From an uncultured Akkermansia sp. (GTDB lineage Bacteria > Verrucomicrobiota > Verrucomicrobiia > Verrucomicrobiales > Akkermansiaceae), in the NCBI GenBank assembly GCA_905200945.1, contig CAJKMG010000013.1:1-64000 (forward strand): DNA of 64,000 bases, in the 5' to 3' direction. Position 1 is the stretch's first letter, and every line of letters begins with the position of its first letter. Below the pieces are notes generated by a model, which had not been told where the DNA came from, made no database searches, and saw only the letters and a program-made list of their open reading frames with translations. The position numbers and the translations under genes are program-made. Of this stretch, positions 9,465 through 18,859 are shown piece after piece.

Positions 9465-9554
9465 TTCTACCTAGTTCTTTCAAATTTTAGATAGAACTAG
9501 GTAGAACTGTGTAGAACTAGGTAAGAAGAGGTAAGAAGGTCTAGTAAGTTCTAC
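9465..9554. repeat. Phased 10-bp direct repeats with flanking inverted repeats
   Basis: Five consecutive 10-bp units occupy 9491-9540: ATAGAACTAG, GTAGAACTGT, GTAGAACTAG, GTAAGAAGAG and GTAAGAAGGT. A 14-bp inverted copy (TTCTACCTAGTTCT at 9465-9478) is exactly complementary to 9493-9506, and another inverted half-unit (AAGTTCTAC) sits at 9546-9554. The array ends 42 bp before the preferred start of the ATPase gene. A period of 10 bp puts every unit on the same face of the helix, as in protein-binding arrays. Confidence 0.85.
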
Positions 9555-9596
9555 TTGAAAAGCCTTAGAAGTATACTTACTATAACGGACTATATT

Positions 9597-10772
9597 ATGG
9601 ATGAAATAAAAAATCCCTTTTCACCAGGTGCTGGTTCTCCTCCTCCCGAGTTGGTAGGGAGGTCCAGCATTCTTAGACAAACAGAGATTTTATTAGGGCG
9701 TACTTTGAATAGGAGACCAGAAAAAAGCATGCTTCTAACTGGTTTGAGAGGAGTAGGGAAAACGGTTCTACTCAATGAAATGGAACGATTGGCGCAACAA
9801 CATGGATATCATACGATCTCGATTGAAGCACATGAAAATAAATCTTTAGGTGCCAGTCTTGCTCCATATTTGAGGAGGTTGTTTTTTGAGTTGAACAGAT
9901 TGGCCGGAACAGGTGATAAAGTTAAAAGGGGGCTGATTGCGCTTAGAAATTTTATTGGAACTATCAGAATTAACTATGGAGATTTGGGATTGGACTTGGA
10001 TCCGTTACCGGGTGTAGCGGACAGCGGAGACCTTGAAAATGATTTGCCTGAGCTTTTTCAGGCATTGTCGGAGGCAGCCATGGAAAAACAATCCGCTGTT
10101 GCTATTCTTATTGATGAAATCCAATATTTTAAAGAGAAGGAATTAAGTGCATTGATTATGGCAATGCATAGAATTCAACAGAAACAGAGTCCTATTGTCT
10201 TATTAGGTGCCGGGCTTCCTATTTTGCCGGGTTTGGCCGGAGATTCTAAATCCTATGCTGAACGCTTATTCAGTTTTCCTGATGTTGGAGCTTTATCCCA
10301 GGAAGATGTTGCTCGTGCGTTGCAGGAACCGGCCAGAAGGGAGGGAGTTGTATTTGCAAATGATGCTCTTGATAAAATATATGAACTTACTCATGGTTAT
10401 CCATATTTTTTACAAGAATGGGGATATCAGGCTTGGAAACAGGCGCAAACTGAAAATATTACATTGGATGTAATTAATCGAGCAACGGAGAAGGTTATAG
10501 AGAGATTGGATCAAAATTTTTTCCGTGTAAGATTTGATCGGCTTACTCCTGGAGAAAAAAGATTCCTGAGAACCATGGCAGAATTAAGATCTGAAAGGAT
10601 GCGAGCTGGAGAAATTGCACATACTCTGGGAGTTACTGTGAACAAGATAGGTCCAACCCGAGCCCATTTAATGAAAAAAGGAATGATATATAGTCCTTCT
10701 TATGGAGAATTGGCATTCACGGTACCTTTATTTGGAGATTTCATGCTGAGAACAGTTCCGAAAGAACATTAG
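9597..10772 (+). CDS. P-loop ATPase with C-terminal winged-helix-like region
   Basis: A 391-residue STAND/Orc-Cdc6-like ATPase. I chose the ATG at 9597 (MDEIKNPFSP) over an upstream start at 9555 because NPFSPGAG...PPELVGR is the conserved opening of this family. Walker A GLRGVGKT is at 49-56 and Walker B ILIDE at 170-174. A later block LTHGYPYFLQEWGYQAW is the usual sensor-like region of the family, and the last 80 residues (FLRTMAELRS..., GEIAHTLGV...VNKIGPTRAHLMKKGMIY) read as a winged helix. The cellular role is unknown; many relatives are annotated only as ATP-binding proteins. The gene is clearly AT-richer than the argH and SWIM genes around it, which suggests transfer. The repeat array directly upstream is a candidate binding site for it. 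Confidence 0.85.
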   Translation: MDEIKNPFSPGAGSPPPELVGRSSILRQTEILLGRTLNRRPEKSMLLTGLRGVGKTVLLNEMERLAQQHGYHTISIEAHENKSLGASLAPYLRRLFFELNRLAGTGDKVKRGLIALRNFIGTIRINYGDLGLDLDPLPGVADSGDLENDLPELFQALSEAAMEKQSAVAILIDEIQYFKEKELSALIMAMHRIQQKQSPIVLLGAGLPILPGLAGDSKSYAERLFSFPDVGALSQEDVARALQEPARREGVVFANDALDKIYELTHGYPYFLQEWGYQAWKQAQTENITLDVINRATEKVIERLDQNFFRVRFDRLTPGEKRFLRTMAELRSERMRAGEIAHTLGVTVNKIGPTRAHLMKKGMIYSPSYGELAFTVPLFGDFMLRTVPKEH

Positions 10773-10820
10773 TGAATGATTTATAAGCTGTTCTTGATGG
10801 AATAAAAGGTAAAATATCAT

Positions 10821-11516
10821 ATGTGTGAAAATGATGGCATGCCCCTGAAACGGGCGGATTTGCGGAAACGCGCGGAGGAAAAGGCTGCGGAACTGGCTGC
10901 GGAGGGGATGGAACTGCGCCCCGTGACGGTTTCCGGGCGTACCCTGGCGAAAAGGTTCTGGGGGAAGGAATGGATGAAGAGCCTGTCCGCGTGCGAAGTG
11001 TACGGGATGCGTCTGGCCCCCGGCCGAACCTACCTGCGCTATGACTGCGTTTTGGATCTTAAAACGCTTCCCGGCCGCATTGACGCGCTGGTGATGGGTG
11101 AACGTTTGTATGAGGTTTGCATCCAGGCCGCGCCTCCGGATGAAGAGGTGCTTTCCCGGCTGCGCGCACGGTGCGCCGGACAGATTGGTTCCTGGATTGA
11201 TCTGCTGAAAGGGAATTTGTCTCCCGAGCTTCTGGAAATCCTGTGCGCGCCGGAAGGCGGCCTGTTCCCCGAGCCGGAAGAGTGGCGTTTTTCCTGTTCC
11301 TGCCCGGACTGGGCGGATTTGTGCAAGCATGCGGCCGCAGTCCTGTACGCTTTCGGCGTGATGCTGGATAAGCAGCCGGAATTGCTGTTTACCCTGCGTG
11401 GAATGGATTCCTCCGTTTTGATTCCGAAGGCTCCGGAACCCGTTTCCGGGGGAGAGGACATACTGGATATGGATGCCGGTTCCCTCTCGGATATATTCGG
11501 CATCAGCCTGGATTGA
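10821..11516 (+). CDS. SWIM zinc-finger protein
   Basis: A 231-residue protein with a SWIM finger of the form CxCx6CxH: Cys159, Cys161, Cys168 and His170 in SCSCPDWADLCKHAAAV. The N-terminal half is Arg/Lys/Glu-rich; the segment AKRFWGKEWMKSL is typical of SWIM proteins encoded beside SNF2-type helicases. No SNF2 helicase is next to it here. SWIM domains bind zinc and mediate DNA or protein contacts, so a role in nucleic-acid metabolism is likely but not specified. Base composition returns to the GC-rich norm of the genome, unlike the preceding ATPase gene, so the two are probably not one transferred unit. Confidence 0.85.
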   Translation: MCENDGMPLKRADLRKRAEEKAAELAAEGMELRPVTVSGRTLAKRFWGKEWMKSLSACEVYGMRLAPGRTYLRYDCVLDLKTLPGRIDALVMGERLYEVCIQAAPPDEEVLSRLRARCAGQIGSWIDLLKGNLSPELLEILCAPEGGLFPEPEEWRFSCSCPDWADLCKHAAAVLYAFGVMLDKQPELLFTLRGMDSSVLIPKAPEPVSGGEDILDMDAGSLSDIFGISLD

Positions 11517-11532
11517 TTGCTGCCGCCGTGAT

Positions 11533-13068
11533 TTACGGCTTTATCCCGGTTTTGAATAGCCAGGAGGGAAGGGGGTGGCCGTCCTTTTTCATGAATTGGC
11601 GGCGGATGGGAGTTTCCGGGCAGTCAGGCATGCCGCCGGCTGTTTGCCAATGTTTCTGCCTGATGTCTGCCCGGGTGGAGAATGTTCCCGCTTTTTCCAT
11701 GGTGCATTGCAGGTTCGGGAGGGCGGAAAAAACGAGATAAAGAATCAGGAGGGCCCGGTATTTCATGCCTCCCCGGCGGAGAGCCTGGAGAAAGAGCAGG
11801 GAAAGGAAGGGGTAAAGAATGGCCGGGGCTTTAAAGAGAAGCTCATTATTCATAATGCCCGTGCGGAAAAAGAGGCTGCCTGCCATCATGCCCAGAGTGA
11901 TGTAGTACAACGGGTTTTTCCGGCATTTGGGGAAGAGGAGCGCCCCCGGCAGCAGAATTCCCAGGGCCAGGGCCAGCAGGAAGCTGGCGTATTTGACGGA
12001 ACCGGGATGGAGCAGCAGCCGCTGCTGCCCGTAGTGGTAAATTTCCGCATATTTCGCGTCGAACAGGCAGAAGAATTGTCCTCCCCCGTCCAAATGGGAG
12101 TAAAAGACGGCCATGACGACCGTGCACAGGGCCGCGAGCCAGAAAACCGGCTGGCTCAGAAGGGAGCGGAACCGGGAAAGCGGTTTCCGTGCCGCCGGGC
12201 GGCGGAACAGGGTTTCATACGCCATATACGGAAGGAGCAGAAGAGCGCCCAGCGGGGAGGACGGCAGCAAAAGCGTCCCTGCGAGATAATATACGGAGGG
12301 AGGCAGGGATCGCGTCAGGACGAGTACGGCGCACAATAGTGTCGGAACAGCGTGATTGAATGTGTTGAAGAGCTGGACGGGCATACCGATAAACAGGACC
12401 ATTTGGGCGTTGTATTCCGCAATCAGGGAGGAGATGGGAATTCCCAGGCAGTCCGGCACCGCTGCCGGAGAGCCTAGGCAGAGGAGGATCAGCGCCCAGC
12501 GGGCCGTCTTCCGGATTCCCCAGCGGGAGGCCGCCGCCAGCAGCGCCAGTTCCAGTCCAAGGAAGGTCCACAGGGCCAGTAGCCAGGGGGTCCAGGAGGC
12601 CGGGCAGAGAGAAGCCGCCAGCGCCGGAGGCAGCCAATGGCCCAGGTAGTAAATGAAAGGTTGCCCGTCCTCCGTGACGAGGGGCCAGGAATTTGCTGCA
12701 AGGCGTTCATAAACGGCATTGCGGATGATAAAATCCGCATGTTGCTGGCAGTGACCCGTGAATCCGCACAACAGCACCAGCATCAGGCAGAAGAAGGAGA
12801 GGAGACCCAGCGCGGCCAATCCGCGCCCGCTTAACGGAAGCCTTTGTGCCGGAAGATGCCGGGCGCAGGCGTACAGCCCGCATGCCAGTGCGGCGCAAAG
12901 CGGCGCGGAAAAGGCCGGATGCACCCATCCCTGCAGAAAAAGGAGGAGGGGCAACGCCAGATACAACAGTCCCGCGCATAGCGGAAGGCGTGCGGACAGG
13001 AAGAAGCGGGCAGACATGGCGCGGAACGGGAAACTTATCGGCAGGGGAGGACTCCGAAGGGTCAGCAT
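11533..13068 (-). CDS. Polytopic membrane protein, paralogue of the 31975-33444 gene
   Basis: A 511-residue protein with about ten to twelve hydrophobic segments and a short soluble C-terminal tail. I chose the ATG at 13068 because the longer frame from 13239 runs through the enolase terminator and the enolase 3' end; an ATG at 13017 is a second option. A conserved periplasmic-looking block near residues 100-140 (HADFIIRNAVYERLAANSWP then DGQPFIYYLGHWLPPALAA) recurs in the protein at 31975-33444. I do not recognise the family. The shape recalls GT-C-type glycosyltransferases or lipid-linked sugar enzymes, with a loop after the second helix, but no catalytic motif proves it. It lies downstream of enolase but beyond a terminator, so is likely transcribed separately. 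Confidence 0.75.
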   Translation of the reverse strand: MLTLRSPPLPISFPFRAMSARFFLSARLPLCAGLLYLALPLLLFLQGWVHPAFSAPLCAALACGLYACARHLPAQRLPLSGRGLAALGLLSFFCLMLVLLCGFTGHCQQHADFIIRNAVYERLAANSWPLVTEDGQPFIYYLGHWLPPALAASLCPASWTPWLLALWTFLGLELALLAAASRWGIRKTARWALILLCLGSPAAVPDCLGIPISSLIAEYNAQMVLFIGMPVQLFNTFNHAVPTLLCAVLVLTRSLPPSVYYLAGTLLLPSSPLGALLLLPYMAYETLFRRPAARKPLSRFRSLLSQPVFWLAALCTVVMAVFYSHLDGGGQFFCLFDAKYAEIYHYGQQRLLLHPGSVKYASFLLALALGILLPGALLFPKCRKNPLYYITLGMMAGSLFFRTGIMNNELLFKAPAILYPFLSLLFLQALRRGGMKYRALLILYLVFSALPNLQCTMEKAGTFSTRADIRQKHWQTAGGMPDCPETPIRRQFMKKDGHPLPSWLFKTGIKP

Positions 13069-13115
13069 GGCATATTTTGTTCCAAAGAAAAGGATGCAGT
13101 TACCTCCGGAGAATG

Positions 13116-13149
13116 AAAAAGCCCCGCACCGCCTCGCGGCGGCCGGGGG
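13116..13149 (-). terminator. Terminator of the enolase gene
   Basis: Read on the minus strand, a GC-rich imperfect stem (CCCCGGCCGCC pairing with GGCGGTGCGGGG around GCGA) is followed by a run of five T. It is 35 bp past the enolase stop codon. Confidence 0.8.
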
Positions 13150-13183
13150 TTGGCGTTGCTTGATACCAGTTCCAGCAAAAAGG

Positions 13184-14464
13184 TCAGAACAGGCCAAATC
13201 CGTTGCCGTAGCGGGCGGATTCTCCCAGTTCTTCTTCAATCCGGAGAAGGCGGTTGTATTTGGCCATACGGTCGGAACGGCTCAAAGAGCCGGTTTTGAT
13301 TTGTCCGGCGTTGGTTCCTACGGCAATGTCCGCGATGGTGGCGTCCTCCGTTTCTCCGGAACGGTGGGAAATAACGGCGGTATAGCGGTTGCCCATAGCC
13401 AGTTCCACGGCGTCCAGCGTTTCCGTCAGCGAGCCGATTTGATTGACCTTCACCAGGATGGAGTTGCCCACGCCCAGATGAATGCCTTTTCTGAGGAATT
13501 CCACGTTGGTGACAAAGAGATCATCTCCGACAAGCTGAGTGCTTTTGCCAAGTTTTTCCGTCAGGGTTTTCCATCCGTCCCAGTCGTTTTCCGCACAGCC
13601 GTCTTCAATGGAGACGATGGGATATTTTTTCTTCAGTTCCACATAGTAGTCCGTCAGCTCTGCGGCGGTTCTGCGGCTGCCGTCGGATTTCTTGAAAACA
13701 TACAGCCCGGATTCCGGTTCATAAAATTCGGAGGAAGCCACGTCCAGGGCAATGGAAATGTCCTCCCCGAACCGGTAACCGGCCTTGTCTACCGCCTGGG
13801 CGATGCAATCCAGGGCGTCTTCCGCAGAGTTCAGCCTGGGGGCGAAGCCGCCTTCGTCGCCCACGGCGGTGGAAAGGCCGCGGTCATGAAGAACGGATTT
13901 CAGCGCATGAAAAACTTCCGCGCCATAACGCAGGGCTTCCCGGAAGGTGGGAGCGCCGGACGGGACGATCATGAATTCCTGGAAGTCAATGGGCGCGTCG
14001 GAGTGGGCGCCGCCGTTGATGATGTTCATCATGGGGACGGGCAGAACCTTGGCGTTCGGGCCGCCCAGGTAGCGGTACAGGGGCTGGTGCAGCTGGGCCG
14101 CCGCAGCCTTGGCAAGCGCCAGGGAAACGCCCAGAATGGCGTTGGCCCCCAGTTTGGCTTTGTTGAACGTGCCGTCCAGGGAGTTCATGAGGGCATCCGC
14201 CGTGGTTTGCTCCGTGGCTTCCAGACCGATCAGGGCCGGAGCAATGATGTTGCGGATGTTGTCTACGGCCTTGGTGACTCCCTTGCCCTGGTAGCGGGTT
14301 GCGTCGCCGTCCCTGAGTTCCCAGGCTTCGTGTTCCCCGGTGGAAGCTCCGCTGGGGACGCCCGCCGTGCCTACGGCGCCTCCTTCCAGATAAACGTCCG
14401 CCTCAATGGTGGGGTTGCCGCGTGAATCCAGAATTTCACGCCCTGTTATTTTCGCGATGCGCAT
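13184..14464 (-). CDS. eno: Enolase
   Basis: Interconverts 2-phosphoglycerate and phosphoenolpyruvate in glycolysis. The 426-residue protein has the family opening RIAKITGREILDSRGNPT, the conserved GGAHSDAPIDFQEFMIVP block, the metal ligands in DVASSEFY, SIEDG and GDDLFVTN, and the catalytic lysine in LVKVNQIGSLTE followed by SHRSGETEDATIAD. I prefer the ATG at 14464 (MRIAKITG), as in most enolases, over the one three codons upstream at 14473. Length is normal. A terminator follows at 13116-13149. Monocistronic. Confidence 0.98.
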   Translation of the reverse strand: MRIAKITGREILDSRGNPTIEADVYLEGGAVGTAGVPSGASTGEHEAWELRDGDATRYQGKGVTKAVDNIRNIIAPALIGLEATEQTTADALMNSLDGTFNKAKLGANAILGVSLALAKAAAAQLHQPLYRYLGGPNAKVLPVPMMNIINGGAHSDAPIDFQEFMIVPSGAPTFREALRYGAEVFHALKSVLHDRGLSTAVGDEGGFAPRLNSAEDALDCIAQAVDKAGYRFGEDISIALDVASSEFYEPESGLYVFKKSDGSRRTAAELTDYYVELKKKYPIVSIEDGCAENDWDGWKTLTEKLGKSTQLVGDDLFVTNVEFLRKGIHLGVGNSILVKVNQIGSLTETLDAVELAMGNRYTAVISHRSGETEDATIADIAVGTNAGQIKTGSLSRSDRMAKYNRLLRIEEELGESARYGNGFGLF

Positions 14465-14627
14465 TTCTTTCATAAAAATCGGATGGGTTCTTCCTTGGAA
14501 ACCAGATATTGAAATTAGATCAAACTAACTTATGAGGCTTGTGTATCCCGTATCCGAAGCGGATGCAAGCTTTTTCTCCGGGAGAAAGACCGGAGTTCAA
14601 TCAGTATGGGAGCCCTTTGGCGGCGGT

Positions 14628-15461
14628 TCAGTTGCGGTAATGTTCCTTCAGCCACGTTATTTCTTCGCCGTGTCCGGCGTCGTCCCTGGGCGTTTCCAGG
14701 AAGAAGGGCAATTCCCGCAGAACGGGATGGTTGATGATGTTGATGAAGGCCTGTTCTCCCAGGGAACCCTTGCCGATGGTTTCATGGCGGTCCTTGAAGG
14801 AGGAGAAGGGCGTCATGCTGTCATTCAGGTGGATGGCGCGCAGGCATTCCAGGCCCAGCACGGCATCAAAATGTTCCAGTACGGAATCCAGCCTGTTGAC
14901 GATATCATATCCGGCGGAATAAACATGGCAGGTATCCAGGCATACGCCAAGTTTGTCCTTCAGGGCCACCCGCTCCATGATGGCGGCCAGTTCTTCAAAG
15001 GTCCGGCCGACTTCGCTTCCCTTGCCGGACATGGTTTCCAGCAAAACAATGGTTTTTTGTTCCGGTGAAAGCACGCCGTTTAACTGGTTCGCCACCAGTT
15101 CAATGCCTTTTTCCGCTCCCTGCCCTACGTGGCAGCCGGGATGGAAGTTATAAAGATTTCCCGGCAGATGTTCCATGAGTTCCAGATCCTCTTTCAGCAC
15201 CTGGGCCGCAAAACGGGCGACGCCGGGGTCTGCGGAACAGGGGTTCAGCGTGTAGGGGGCGTGTGCCAGCAGCGTGCCGAACCCGTTGTTCCGCGCTAAT
15301 TCCAGAAAACGGGCAATATCCTGTTCGTCAATAGTTTTGGCTTTGCTCCCACGCGGATTGCGGGTGAAGAACTGAAAAGTATTGGCGCCAATGGAGAGGG
15401 CAACCCGGCCCATGGCTTCATAGCCTTTTGCGGAGGAGAGGTGGCATCCGATGTATGGCAT
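14628..15461 (-). CDS. nfo: Endonuclease IV (AP endonuclease)
   Basis: A 277-residue base-excision repair enzyme that cuts the backbone 5' to abasic sites and removes blocked 3' ends. The sequence opens with YIGCHLSSAKGYEAMGRVALSIGANTFQFFTRNPRG, the standard family start, and carries the metal-binding blocks LAHAPYTLNP, FHPGCHVGQG, LLETMSGKGSEVG, VCLDTCHVYSAGYD, HLNDSMTPFSSFKDRHETIGKGSLG and FFLETPRDD. All nine-ligand tri-zinc motifs expected of the family appear to be there. The gene stands alone between enolase and the divergently transcribed fucosidase gene. Confidence 0.96.
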   Translation of the reverse strand: MPYIGCHLSSAKGYEAMGRVALSIGANTFQFFTRNPRGSKAKTIDEQDIARFLELARNNGFGTLLAHAPYTLNPCSADPGVARFAAQVLKEDLELMEHLPGNLYNFHPGCHVGQGAEKGIELVANQLNGVLSPEQKTIVLLETMSGKGSEVGRTFEELAAIMERVALKDKLGVCLDTCHVYSAGYDIVNRLDSVLEHFDAVLGLECLRAIHLNDSMTPFSSFKDRHETIGKGSLGEQAFINIINHPVLRELPFFLETPRDDAGHGEEITWLKEHYRN

Positions 15462-15599
15462 GGCGGTAAGTTCGGAATGGAAAGGAAGTTTATCAATGCC
15501 GCGGAGAGGAAGAGAGACTAAAAGGCCTGCATGACTTGATCGGAAAGAATAAGACCGTCAGGAACGTACGAGGAGTTAAAACGATAGTGATTGTTGGTA

Positions 15600-17714
15600 A
15601 TGAATTTAAACCAGTTGATTACGGCGGCCGTATTGGGGGGAGCTCTGTGCGCGACCTGTTTTGCAGAGGCCGGGCCAGAGGATGTTTTAACGCCGTTGAC
15701 GCCTGTTCCTTCCGCGGCGCAGCTTGAATGGCATGACATGGAGATGTACGCCTTTATCCATTTTACAATTAATACTTTTACTGGAAAAGAGTGGGGCTAT
15801 GGAGACGAAAAGCCGGAGCTGTTTCATCCTTCCGATTTCAATGCGGACGACCTTGTCAGGACGCTGGCGGACGCCGGGTTCAAAGGGGTGGTGCTGACCT
15901 GCAAGCACCATGACGGTTTCTGCCTGTGGCCTACAAAAACCACCCGGCATAGCGTGGCGGCCTCCCCGTGGAAGCAGGGGAAGGGGGATGTGGTGAAGGA
16001 GGTGTCCCGCGCGTGCGGAAAGTATGGCGTCAGGTTCGGTGTTTATCTGTCTCCGTGGGACCGCAATGCCGCCTCTTACGGCACGCCGGATTATATCCGG
16101 ATGTACCGTCGGCAGTTGAAAGAGCTGGCGACGGGATACGGTCCCATTTTCCTGGCTTGGTTTGACGGAGCGAACGGAGGGGACGGGTATTACGGAGGAG
16201 CGCGGGAAAAACGTTCTATCGACCGTAGCACGTATTACGACTGGAAGACAACTTGGGGAGAGTTGAAGAAACGGCAGCCCGGAGCCGTCATCTTTTCCGA
16301 CGTAGGGCCGGATGCCCGCTGGGTAGGCAATGAAAGCGGCTATGCGGGTGATCCCTGCTGGGCCACATACACCCCTGTTCCGCTGCAAGCCGGGACGGAA
16401 CCCGCGCCCGGCGCCGTGCGCTACCGGCTGGGCACGGAAGGCACCATGGACGGAAAGTACTGGATTCCCGCGGAGGTGGATGTTTCCATCCGCCCGGGCT
16501 GGTTCTGGCATGAGCATGAAAATTCCCGCGTCCGGACGCCGGAAAATCTGTTGAAGTTGTATTTTGACAGCGTAGGCAGAGGGGCCAACCTGAATTTGAA
16601 CGTGCCGCCGGACCGCCGCGGCCGCATTCATGAAGAGGATAAAAAGTCTCTGGCGGGCTTCCGTGTGTTGCTGGATGAGTTGTATTCCCGCAACTTCGCC
16701 TCCGGGGCACAGGTTGAGTCCTCCTCTTCCTGGAAAGGGCACGGTGCGGAACAGGTTCTGGACCGGAAACGGACGACGTACTGGGTGGCCGCTCCGGAAG
16801 ATAAGCATCCCTGCGTGGTATTGAAATTGCCGAAGCCCGCGGCGTTTGACGTCATCCGGCTGGCAGAGCCCATCCAACTGGGGCAGAGAGTGCGCAAATT
16901 CCGTGTGGAGGTGCGTGAGAACGGCCAGTGGAGCAGGTGGGCGGAGGGAGTCAGCATAGGGGCCAGAGTTCTTCTGAAAGGAAGGCCCGTGACGGCGGAT
17001 GGAGTGCGCGTGGTGCTGGAACAATCCAGGGCCGTTCCGGCCCTGTGCGAGGTTTCTTTGTGGAAGTATCCCGTCATCCTGAATGCTCCGGCGGTGAGTT
17101 ATGACCGCAATGGACGGGTGACCCTGGCTTCCGCGGAGAACGTGGTGATCAGGTACACCACGGATGGAACGGAGCCTGGTCCGCAGTCCGCCGTGTACAG
17201 GAATCCTTTCCTTCTCCCTGCCGGGGGGACGGTAAAAGCGGCGGCCGAATATCGCGGCAGAAAATCTTCCGTGACCACTCAGCTCATTCCTGTTCCCACG
17301 CGGGACTGGAAAGTGGTGTCCGGGGAAAGAAGCGCCGCCGCTCCGGAACTGGCCATTGACGGAGATTCTTCCACCCTCTGGCATACGCATGCCGCCCAGG
17401 GAGAGCTGGCTCCCCCGCAGGCGCTGGAGATTGACATGGGGCGTCCGGTTAACGTTGCCTCCGTTATTTACACGCCGCGCAGGGATTCGGCAACGGGAAC
17501 GATTGACCGTTATGCCGTCTATTTGAGCGCGGATGGAAACACATGGGGCGCTCCCGCTGCGGAGGGGGAGTTCTCTAATATCCGCGCCAATCCCGTTCCG
17601 CAGCGGATTGACCTGAAAGCGCCTGTCAAAGCGCGTTATCTGCGTTTTGTAGGCAAGCGGGTGGTGGAAGGCAGCCATGTTGCCGTTGCCGAGCTGGGAG
17701 TATTGGAAAAATAA
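15600..17714 (+). CDS. Secreted GH29 alpha-L-fucosidase with C-terminal carbohydrate-binding modules
   Basis: A 704-residue fucosidase that would remove alpha-linked fucose from mucin and Lewis/H-type glycans. I chose the ATG at 15600; the upstream frame start at 15591 is TTG, and AGGAG lies at 15571. A signal peptide occupies about 1-23. The GH29 barrel covers about 35-350, with FIHFTINTF, CKHHDGFCLW and the nucleophile Asp189 in AWFDGA. After it come an F5/8-type C (discoidin-like) module near 360-490, a chitobiase-type beta domain near 495-560 (IRYTTDGTEPG) and a second F5/8-like module to the C-terminus. The modules would bind galactose- or fucose-containing sugars. It is divergent from nfo. 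Confidence 0.93.
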   Translation: MNLNQLITAAVLGGALCATCFAEAGPEDVLTPLTPVPSAAQLEWHDMEMYAFIHFTINTFTGKEWGYGDEKPELFHPSDFNADDLVRTLADAGFKGVVLTCKHHDGFCLWPTKTTRHSVAASPWKQGKGDVVKEVSRACGKYGVRFGVYLSPWDRNAASYGTPDYIRMYRRQLKELATGYGPIFLAWFDGANGGDGYYGGAREKRSIDRSTYYDWKTTWGELKKRQPGAVIFSDVGPDARWVGNESGYAGDPCWATYTPVPLQAGTEPAPGAVRYRLGTEGTMDGKYWIPAEVDVSIRPGWFWHEHENSRVRTPENLLKLYFDSVGRGANLNLNVPPDRRGRIHEEDKKSLAGFRVLLDELYSRNFASGAQVESSSSWKGHGAEQVLDRKRTTYWVAAPEDKHPCVVLKLPKPAAFDVIRLAEPIQLGQRVRKFRVEVRENGQWSRWAEGVSIGARVLLKGRPVTADGVRVVLEQSRAVPALCEVSLWKYPVILNAPAVSYDRNGRVTLASAENVVIRYTTDGTEPGPQSAVYRNPFLLPAGGTVKAAAEYRGRKSSVTTQLIPVPTRDWKVVSGERSAAAPELAIDGDSSTLWHTHAAQGELAPPQALEIDMGRPVNVASVIYTPRRDSATGTIDRYAVYLSADGNTWGAPAAEGEFSNIRANPVPQRIDLKAPVKARYLRFVGKRVVEGSHVAVAELGVLEK

Positions 17715-17782
17715 ACGGTTTCCTTTTTTTATTATCGTAATCCTCCGGCGTTTTCTTGACGGATGGAGGGAAGAGGGGCAAG

Positions 17783-18847
17783 ATGGCACGCATGGAACAA
17801 GTCAGCCTCATGGAGTTGGGCAAGCTGGCCGCGGAAGGCCAGGTTGAAGCGGAAGTTTTTGCCCAGATCGCCCAGTGCGCGCAGAAGATGACCAAGGGCA
17901 ACAAGCCGTATCTGGATGTGTCTTTTGCCGATGCGGAAGGGACCATGGGATTGAAGGTGTGGGAGGATAAACCCTGGTTCCGGACGCTTGCTTCCCTGCC
18001 CCTTCGCAGTTTCGTGAGCCTGCGCGGCCAATGGGCCAAGGGAGGGTTCGGCATGGAGGTTTCCGACCTGGACGTGCGGTTGCTGGACGAACAGGAAAAG
18101 GAAAGTTTTCTGGCCGGTTCCGGAACCTTGAAGAAAAAGCAGGAAGCTGATCTGAAGGAAATTTGCGTGCTCATCAAGGGCATGAATGACCCGCGCATAC
18201 GCGCCCTGTGCATTGAATTCATTGAGCAGTTCGGGGAACGCCTCCAGCGCGCCGCCGCCGCCCGCACCTACCATCACGCCCGCCGCGGCGGACTGGTGGA
18301 ACACGTGGCGGGGATGATGCGCACGGCCTCTGCCGTCTGCCAGGCGAATCCGGGGCTGAACCGTGACCTTCTGTTGGCCGGGTGCCTGTTCCACGACTGC
18401 GGGAAGTTGTGGGAAAACTGCTACCCGAAGGAGGATTTTACGATGCCCTATTCGGAGGCCGGAGAACTGCTGGGCCATATTCCGCTGGGCATTGAACTGG
18501 TCAACAATTTGTGGAAGCGCATCATGTCCCTTCCGGAGGCGGATTCCTGGAAAACGCTGGACCCTCCTTCACCGGACGTGCGCATGCACCTGCTGCACCT
18601 GATTGCGTCCCATCACGGGGAACCTGCCTTCGGCTCCCCCGTGTTTCCCAAGACGCCGGAGGCGGTGGCCCTGCATTACATCGACAATCTGGACGCCAAG
18701 CTGGAAATGTTCCGCGGAGCTTATGAGACGAGCGAGGCCCTGGCTCCCAGAGTGCTCCAGCGCAAGGCCCCTCTGCCTGCCAACGTTGTTCTTCCGCTGC
18801 CTTCCGTCCTCCCGCTGGAGCCGGACGGCGAAGACGCTCTGCCGTAA
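17783..18847 (+). CDS. OB-fold plus HD-domain protein, YhaM-like 3'-5' exoribonuclease candidate
   Basis: A 354-residue cytoplasmic protein. I chose the ATG at 17783 (MARMEQVSL). Residues about 10-110 have the OB-fold pattern of nucleic-acid-binding domains (KMTKGNKPYLDVSFADAEGTMGLKVWED). The HD phosphohydrolase domain follows: YHHARRGGLVEHVAGM, then LFHDCGKLWE with the HD pair, then LIASHHGEP and a late LHYIDNLDAKLE. This OB-HD order is that of YhaM/CBF1-type 3'-5' exoribonucleases. The family assignment is good; the substrate is inferred. The comEC start lies 13 bp past the stop, so both may be one operon. Confidence 0.88.
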   Translation: MARMEQVSLMELGKLAAEGQVEAEVFAQIAQCAQKMTKGNKPYLDVSFADAEGTMGLKVWEDKPWFRTLASLPLRSFVSLRGQWAKGGFGMEVSDLDVRLLDEQEKESFLAGSGTLKKKQEADLKEICVLIKGMNDPRIRALCIEFIEQFGERLQRAAAARTYHHARRGGLVEHVAGMMRTASAVCQANPGLNRDLLLAGCLFHDCGKLWENCYPKEDFTMPYSEAGELLGHIPLGIELVNNLWKRIMSLPEADSWKTLDPPSPDVRMHLLHLIASHHGEPAFGSPVFPKTPEAVALHYIDNLDAKLEMFRGAYETSEALAPRVLQRKAPLPANVVLPLPSVLPLEPDGEDALP

Positions 18848-18859
18848 GGTTCCCCCTGC

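Noticed and set aside
12758..14425. A 555-residue plus-strand frame over enolase
   Set aside because: It is the antisense shadow of enolase and its terminator region.
15687..17789. A 700-residue minus-strand frame over the fucosidase
   Set aside because: It is the GC-rich antisense shadow of the GH29 gene.
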